64,000 nucleotides of DNA, taken from Andrena cerasifolii (lineage: Eukaryota; Arthropoda; Insecta; Hymenoptera; Andrenidae). Each line of letters opens with the position of its first letter. Position 1 is the stretch's first letter. Location of the stretch: the NCBI RefSeq assembly GCF_050908995.1, contig NC_135118.1:3782001-3846000 (forward strand), read 5' to 3'. A program made the position numbers and the translations under genes. The notes beneath the pieces were generated by a model. The model did no database searches. It was given only the letters and a program-made list of their open reading frames with translations, and was not told the origin of the DNA. Positions 57,451 to 64,000 of this stretch are shown in pieces.

Positions 57451-58136
57451 TAGGGATGTGCGGGTAATCGAATGTGTCGGGTACCCGAGCGTTCGGGTGG
57501 GGTCGGGTAAAGTCGGGCGGGCTCGGACGGGGGCCCGGGACAGACGGGCCCACGGCTAGTCGGACTGTGTCGAGTAGCTCGATTATTTCGGGTAATGCGG
57601 TGTTTGATAAGTTGATACACGTATTCAGCGTTTTTAGACAACCGAGTACTCGACAAGCATGTACAAAACTCTTTACCTATATGAAACTTCAGAATACGAT
57701 AATTTTCACGTGAAAAAATAATGCTTCTAACGGATTTGTTCAAAATCCTCCTTAAGTAAAAATTCAACTTATGCACCTTATACAAAATTAATATACAGGT
57801 TGTATCAAATGAAGTTCATTTTGAATAAACCCGTTAGAAGCATTATTTTTCACGTGAAAATTATCTTATTCTGAAGTTTCATATAGGTAAAGATTTTGTA
57901 CATGCTTGTCGAGTACTCGGTTGTTTAAAGAAGCTGAATACGTATATCAACTTATCAAACACCGCATTACCCGAAATAATCGAGCTACCCGACGCGATCG
58001 CGCTACCCGAAGTAATCGAGCTACCCGACACAGTCGGACTACCCGTGGGCCCGTCTGTCCCGGGCCCCCGTCCGAGCCCGCCCGACTTTAGCCGACCCGA
58101 CCCGAGCCCGAAAAGTCGGGTACCCGCACACCTCTA
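57451..58136. mobile_element. hAT-type foldback MITE, TAGGGATGTGCGGG ends
   Basis: TAGGGATGTGCGGGTA and TACCCGCACACCTCTA ends, 8-bp duplication TTCGAGAC / TTCCAGAC (7 of 8). The GC-rich arms carry repeated CGGGTA / TACCCG words. Removing it rejoins the older repeat seen intact at 11937..12005. Confidence 0.9.
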
Positions 58137-58144
58137 TTCCAGAC

Positions 58145-58840
58145 GCGACCATCTTCTGTTGATATTATTGTATAATGTTCATTTTTGTAACTCTTGGAAC
58201 TCCATCCCTATAAATAAATAAATCAATAACTAAATATATTTCTTCCTTCGTTTTGTACCATAATTTAGCGATAAGTCTTAAAATCCTCGCCATCTACCTT
58301 CCTTTACTTTTTTCTTCAGCTATCTCGTCATCTCTCTCTCTCCTCACCCCCATTATCTTCATTTCATTATCGTAATTTTCCATTCGTATGCTTACGCTTG
58401 CATTTTTTATAACTGCTATCACTAGCAACAATTCTTTAATAAAATAGTAAAAAATTATACCGAGAACAGTGTTCCAGTTCGATCTGAAATCGAACTTCAT
58501 TGGTCTAATGGCTCTTTTCGTTCCTCTTCGAGAAATACGTATTCCATTCACCAAGTATCGTAACGAAGAAATCCACGTGGCCTCGAACTCCCGTCACGAA
58601 ACAGCGACGCGTAGGAACACTGGGACCGAATTATGGAATACATTTTCATTCTCCGCGTCCCTTTGTCTCCTCGAACGCTTTCAGAATACATTCCCGGCGA
58701 CGGTGATTAACAACTGTACAATCATGAAGCGTTTCGAGGGACCACTATTTACGTTCAAACATCCACGTGTCCTTATCATGATTTGTAGAATAGTTTCTAA
58801 GTAAAAACTCATCCACGCTGCCCGAGGAATTTCTTCCCTA
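58145..58840. other. unique stretch
   Basis: An old-repeat remainder to about 58160, then unrecognised. A plus 111-codon frame (58469-58804) has no family resemblance. Confidence 0.4.
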
Positions 58841-59540
58841 TTAAGGGGTCATGCTCAGTCAGGAGGCCAAAGAAAAGGGTGGTCTTTGGAAATTTTTTAC
58901 TCAAAAGCTATAACACATTTCTGAAAAAATCTTTTTTCCTTTTAAGGACCGCATCTAGTACCGTGCATCTTATTTTTTTTATTTAAAAATATTTATCAAT
59001 AACTGAGTTATTGTCCATCACTCGAAGGTTCTCTAAAAAAAAGGCTTCTGCGGTGACCACTGCTGCTCGAAAGTCGACCATCTAAAATAAAAAATTCAAA
59101 AGAATTTTTCTTATTATATTGTATTGTCTAGTATTTGAACGAAGGTTTTTTCGAAATATTGATTTGGGAAAAAATGGCTGATGTTTAAAGTAAAAGTTTC
59201 AATTTTTATCCTAAATCTTGCCTGATTTTCGTCAATAAAAAGAAAACTATTACTAGATAATATAATATAATAAGTAAATTCTTTTGAATTTTTTATTTTA
59301 AATGATCGACTTTCGAGTAGCAGTGGTCACCGCAGAAGCCTTTTTTTAGAGAACCTTCGAGTGATGCACAATAACTTAGTTATTGATAAATATTTTTAAA
59401 TAAAAAAAATACGATGCACGGTACTAGATGCAATCCTTAAAAGGAAAAAAGATTTTTTGAGAAATGTGTTATAGTTTTTTAGTAAAAAATTTCCAAAAAC
59501 CACCCTTTTTTTGGCCTCCTGACTGAGCATAACCCCTTAA
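58841..59540. mobile_element. TTAA foldback family A, copy 2 (intact)
   Basis: TTAAGGGGTCATGCTCAGTC to GACTGAGCATAACCCCTTAA, 700 bp. The core TGCGGTGACCACTGC..GACCATCTAAAAT and AAAATGGCTGATG is present. Its right TTAA is the left TTAA of family K copy 2. Confidence 0.92.
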
Positions 59541-60273
59541 GGGGAGATTCTGGTCTAGAGCCCAAAAAAATAGGTGATATTTAGGAATTAATTAAAGGAA
59601 AACTACTATATATAATTTAATGGGACTTGTTGCATTGTATTAAGGATGTCTTAGATTATAGAAATATATTTTTTGTTTTATAATTAATCATTGCAGACAG
59701 ACTTGGGGAGTCGTTAAAGTTAAGGCGTCAAAAAATTGATCCAAATCGGTGGGACCTCTATCTCCAAAAATTATTATCCGATTCGACTGAACCTTTTTTT
59801 ATTTTGAAGATTATTCTTCTGTCTAGGGGGGGAACCAGAAGAAATTACAAAATAACATTTTTTTAGTAAATAACGACATTTGAAGTTTGAAATCACCTTT
59901 TCCCTATATTTTTCACCCTTTCAACGCCTTTGAAAATTATAAATTCTCAATTTTTTGTATTTCTTCTGGTTTCCCTGCTAGCCAAAAGAATAATCTTCAA
60001 AATAAAAAAAGTTTCAGTCGAATCGGATAATAACTTTTGAAGATACAGCTCCCACCGTTTTGAGAACACTGTTTCGAGAAAAACGCATTTGAAGTTTTAC
60101 GTGATCGCCGGAGTGGACGGTTGTTGCCCATGCATTTGCCGCTACTCAAATGCCTATAACTTGGGGAATTTTACGAATTTCAACAAATCCTTTTAGACGC
60201 ATATTCCTAAAAGATTGAACATTCGAAAAATGAAATAAAAAAAATCGACATTTAGACCAGAACCTCCCCTTAA
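59537..60273. mobile_element. TTAA foldback family K, copy 2
   Basis: TTAAGGGGAGATTCTGGTCT to AGACCAGAACCTCCCCTTAA, 737 bp, collinear with 20492..21233. The G/C homopolymer of copy 1 is here GGGGGG / CTTCTGG, so that site differs. Confidence 0.92.
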
Positions 60274-60945
60274 GCTAAAATTGGGTCGATTCACGGTGGA
60301 CACGGTCCCGTTGTGCCACGGGCCCAGATAAATCTGAAATTAAGTTCAGGCCACTCGAAAGCTTGCGTTAGAGCCCATTGTCCCCTTTGTTGGCATTCGC
60401 GAGCAGATTTCGCGCTTGTGTAACCGTAGATAAGCTACCTGAACAATAACCCAGGGCTACAAAGTTAAGTATCATTAACAGATTTTTAAAAATACATGTT
60501 GTTTTACAGAAATTTGGACTTCTAAAATAACCTCGGATTTGCTGCATCACGTACAGTTTCTTCACAACTTGCTTTGACGTTTTTATGTCGTAGTTAGAAT
60601 TTAATTAAATTAGTTGCGAAGAATTACTCAACTCATAACTAACTGATGTGACCTGGCAACCCAGCATTTATAGTGTCCTAGAAATTTCTAGTAAGTTCTA
60701 ATATTTATCTACACCAACCGTTATGGCAACTCTAAAGCCATCAGTAGTCGATGTGGCAATTACAGGAATGTTCTGTCACTCGAATGTTCCACTACCTATC
60801 TGAACAGTATTTTTTTGTTTTCATAACTTAGTATATTCTACCTTCGTACTTTGTTATCGAAAAACGAAAGAGACACTACCTACTGTTCACAGTGCTTCAG
60901 TATACATAGAATTGCTATTGTGCGCGTAAACACCTTAAGTATACG
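60274..60945. other. unique stretch
   Basis: No exon or repeat recognised. Confidence 0.4.
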
Positions 60946-62137
60946 TAAGGGAGACCGGGGCTAACTAGATCAACTGATACAGGGGCAGGTTGATACAGAC
61001 GAATTATCTCGACACCGTATATACGTAGCTCCATTTGAGCGAGATATGTGAAGTTTGTTGTTCAATTCTTTGCTACGATTCAGCGTACGTCTGTGTACCT
61101 TGACGTTAACAATCTTTTTTTTTAAAACTGTTTTCGTTTATATGGAGAAACAGTAAATAGTTTTAATACATCCAAATTAATCGTCCAAAGAACATTTTTT
61201 CATTCAGTTTGTATGTATTTTCTCAAGTTTTCGGTTACTATATATTAAAGAGGAAGGACCAAAGTATATTTTGGCATATTTGTTATTGAGTAATTAATTT
61301 AGATAACACATGAAAAAAATTGAAAACAGAATATCGTACCAACTAGCCCCGCAGTGGGGTAAATTGATACATTTTCCAAATAACATTTTTTCATTCATTT
61401 TGTATGTATTTTCTCAAGTTTTCGTTTCCTATATATGAAAGAGGAAGGACCAAAGTATATTTTGGCATATTTGTTATTAAGTAATTAATGCAAACAAAAA
61501 TTTAAAAAATTGAAAACAGAATATCGTATCAACTAGCTCCGCAGTGGGGTAAATTGATACATTTTCACTTCGTCCAAATAACATTTTTTCATTCATTTTG
61601 TATGTATTTTCTCAAGTTTTAGTTTACTATATATGAAAGAGGAAGGACCAAAGTATATTTTGGCATATTTGTTATTGAGTAATTAATTTAAATAAAACAT
61701 GAAAAAATTGAAAACAGAATATCGTATCAACTAGCTCCGCAGTGGGGTAAATTGATACATTTTCCAAATAACATTTTTTCATTCATTTCGTATGTATTTT
61801 CTCAAGCTTTCGCTTACTACATATTAAAGAGGAAGGACCAAAGTATATTTTGGCATATTTGTTATTAAGTAATTAATGCAAACAAATATTAAAAAAATTG
61901 AAAACCGAATATCCTATCAACTAGCTCCGCAGTGGGGTAAATTGATACACTTTGCCTTCGTCCAAATAACATTTTTTCATTCATTTTGTATGTATTTTCT
62001 CAAGTTTTCGCTTACTACATATTAAAGAGGAAGGACCAGAGTATATTTTAGCATATTTGTTATCAAGTAATTAATGCAAACAAAAATGAAAAAAATTGAG
62101 AACTGAAGAACGTATCAACTAGCCCCGGTCTCCCCTA
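60946..62137. mobile_element. TA-flanked phrase element, AAATTGATACA type
   Basis: TA, then AGGGAGACCGGGGCTAACTA; right CAACTAGCCCCGGTCTCCCC then TA. The interior is a tandem of about 4.5 units of 190-198 bp (GCAGTGGGGTAAATTGATAC at 61351, 61541, 61739, 61929), each ending GTATCAACTAGCTCC. The termini are almost identical to the 24601 element, but the phrase differs (GATACA instead of TTGACT). Confidence 0.85.
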
Positions 62138-64000
62138 ATGGCATCAAATCAGAAACAAGAAAGACTCCTAGAAAATGATACTAGAAAACGCCAGGAGTGC
62201 CGTTAAATTAGCAACAATATACATCATTAGAAGCTCCATTTGAAATATTAATTTTAATATATGGTATTGTTACTTGTGTTATTCTTTCTGAAATATAAAG
62301 TAATCATCAAAGGGAACCGTGTGCTCCACTATCCGAATATTCTTTTAGCCAATCGGCCGCATTGCCAGTCCAATAAAATCAGAAGGATGAATGGCCTTCG
62401 ACGGTAAAAAGCAGGGAATGCGGAGAAAGGAATCGCTACTATCGATTTCACTTGCATGCACCAGCTACGCTATCGGACTATCGGTGAAAAAAAGCTTTCA
62501 GACCTGCAGCAGGCGGTTTTCATCGCATCAGTTAACGCAAAATAGCCGGGCCCAGCCTCCCGACGTTCGTTTCTTTTTCCATTTTGGACACCGCAAAGAG
62601 GAAGGAAAGACAAGGAATTCTTGGAAGCCATGACTCGCCAGCTATCAGCCTCTGGATCTTAATTCCACTCGGTTGCCCGACGGTAAATTAGATGGAGACG
62701 TCTGGAAGTATTGTACAGGACGGAGGCTTCTTAAGAATTCTTCATTGAAAATGATGGGCGAAGGCGAACCACGTGAAATAATAATCCAAATGAAGATTCA
62801 ACACTTTGTTGCAATCGCCTGGGATCTTCTAAACATTCACTGCCGCGAACTATTCATTAGATCCTCTATCAGGCGGTACATACCTACCTATTTAGCTATT
62901 CCAATGGCAATTATTAATCCTGCTTCGAATCAACTTTTATATTCATTTCAGGGTTTTATTCAGAGCGTTTGTTAGAAACATAATTCTGTAAATAATGTTG
63001 AGCATGACAGCACGAAGAAATGAGAAGGGACTCTTCCACAGTTGTTCCTTTGGGCAGGCAGCTTCAGGATGGGGTTGTAGGAAATATTTGTTAAGAAGTT
63101 TTCGTTACCATTAAATCGAATGCCAGCCGGAGTAGAAGCTTCCTGGCTCGAATCTGCTGTTTGCAATCGTCATTTCCCGGTTGCGAGAGAGAACATAATG
63201 GACCGTGTTCCGGCCACGATGACTCTAGCCTCCCACGTGAAAAGATTGCGCGATCAAGTTCACAAATTCGTATCTAAATACTTGGAAGTGTTACTACACT
63301 CCTCGCAGTCACATTGTCAAAACCTTTTGTGGACCAAGAATTCGTAACTTTTCAAGCGCATTTTCATGTAAATGTCCCTATATTTAAATTCCCACAGAAC
63401 ACAAAGCTTTTATATTTTTTTTTATAATTTTTATACTTTCGCCCTGCACAGTGGCATGCAGTTTTGTTTAAGTAAATTCGGAACAGTAATTAATTGTGAG
63501 AAATACGCTGGTACGGTGTTATTTTTGGATCTCCAATTTGCGCAATCTCCAGTCTCCATATCTGCATGTCCCTTAGTTCCTTCGATTGTAATACAAAAAA
63601 GGGAGACTGTCAACGAAAGTATGCGGAATATTGATAATCCTTCGGGAGCGAACTTTCAACCTCTGTGATGTGAATAATTCGAAATATCAAGAAGACAACT
63701 TTCCTTGATGAATTATTTACTCCGCCTGAGGACATTTCTAAACTCCAAGGACAACAGCTAAGAATACTTAGGGTTTCAATAAAGTGAAAATAGCGAAGTG
63801 TACAAGCAACGTATTTCAAGAAAGGATGAAATAAAACTACTACGAAACGTGACTCAGGATACTTCGAGATAAATACCTCGCTCGATTTCGAAGGTTATTT
63901 TTTTCCCCTTCAAAAATTTCGTGTCTCCGAAACAGGCGACATTGAGATTATTGGGCAACGATATTTCTCAATCGACCTCCGCCCAGTCGCGTCAAAAAGC
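62138..64000. other. unique stretch to window end, no gene recognised
   Basis: Frames of 60-100 codons on both strands (for example 62391, 62673, 63120, 63372) show no motif, signal peptide or splice-linked homology I can identify. It is the longest repeat-poor block on the right side and could be intergenic or intronic. Confidence 0.4.

Overview
This window is AT-rich eukaryotic nuclear DNA from an insect. The gene family (innexin gap-junction proteins), the intron/exon structure with GT-AG junctions and the density of short DNA transposons all point that way. A short TTAGG-type tandem with TCTGGG spacers at 23.2 kb, and the general look of the repeats, make a hymenopteran (bee, wasp, ant, sawfly) my best guess, but I cannot prove the order from the sequence.

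The coding content is small and all on the minus strand. (1) A complete four-exon innexin 1 (ogre/inx1) gene spans 33105 down to 27883 and encodes 361 residues. (2) A second innexin, closest in my judgement to shaking-B, lies downstream in the same orientation. I see two certain internal exons (20208..20078 and 17763..17532) whose splice phases fit each other, and a speculative 13-codon start exon (22937..22899). Its remaining 3' exons should lie to the left of position 1, so most of 1-17.5 kb is probably intron. No other host gene could be recognised.

The rest is a dense, layered deposit of non-autonomous transposable elements, most of them long foldback (hairpin) elements. Five groups can be separated by termini and target-site duplications: (a) TTAA-flanked hairpins beginning GGGG (families A, B, K, L and relatives at 0.4, 1.3, 3.1, 20.5, 21.2, 36.9, 49.6, 52.3, 53.3, 58.8 and 59.5 kb), plus a CCC-starting piggyBac-like MITE (J, 10.9 and 38.4 kb); (b) CAAGGG-ended foldbacks, often with TCA at the flank (5.8, 7.0, 13.2, 29.6, 35.8, 51.7, 56.8 kb); (c) hAT-type MITEs with 8-bp duplications (3.1, 56.6, 57.5 kb); (d) TA-flanked elements starting GGG, each carrying its own short iterated phrase (12.3, 24.6, 37.7, 41.4, 43.4, 54.6, 60.9 kb), one of which keeps the zinc-finger tail of a pogo/Tigger-like transposase; (e) copies of a GCAACGTTGC-rich repeat that expanded into a 32-bp array at 18 kb and a 60-bp array at 43.8 kb. 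There are also a tRNA-derived SINE at 19.5 kb and unrelated tandem arrays with 135-, 147-, 151- and 190-bp periods.

Nested insertions let part of the order of events be read directly: hAT inside B at 3.1 kb, B inside D at 52.3 kb, J inside I and inside a phrase element, and a CAAGGG element inside the duplicated target site of a hAT at 56.8 kb. The most interesting non-genic signals are the TTAA elements docked end to end through one shared TTAA, the common core shared by four TTAA hairpin families, the phrase grammar of the TA-flanked elements, and the expanded minisatellite abutting a splice acceptor of the second innexin. All boundaries and homologies were read by eye; no database search was possible.
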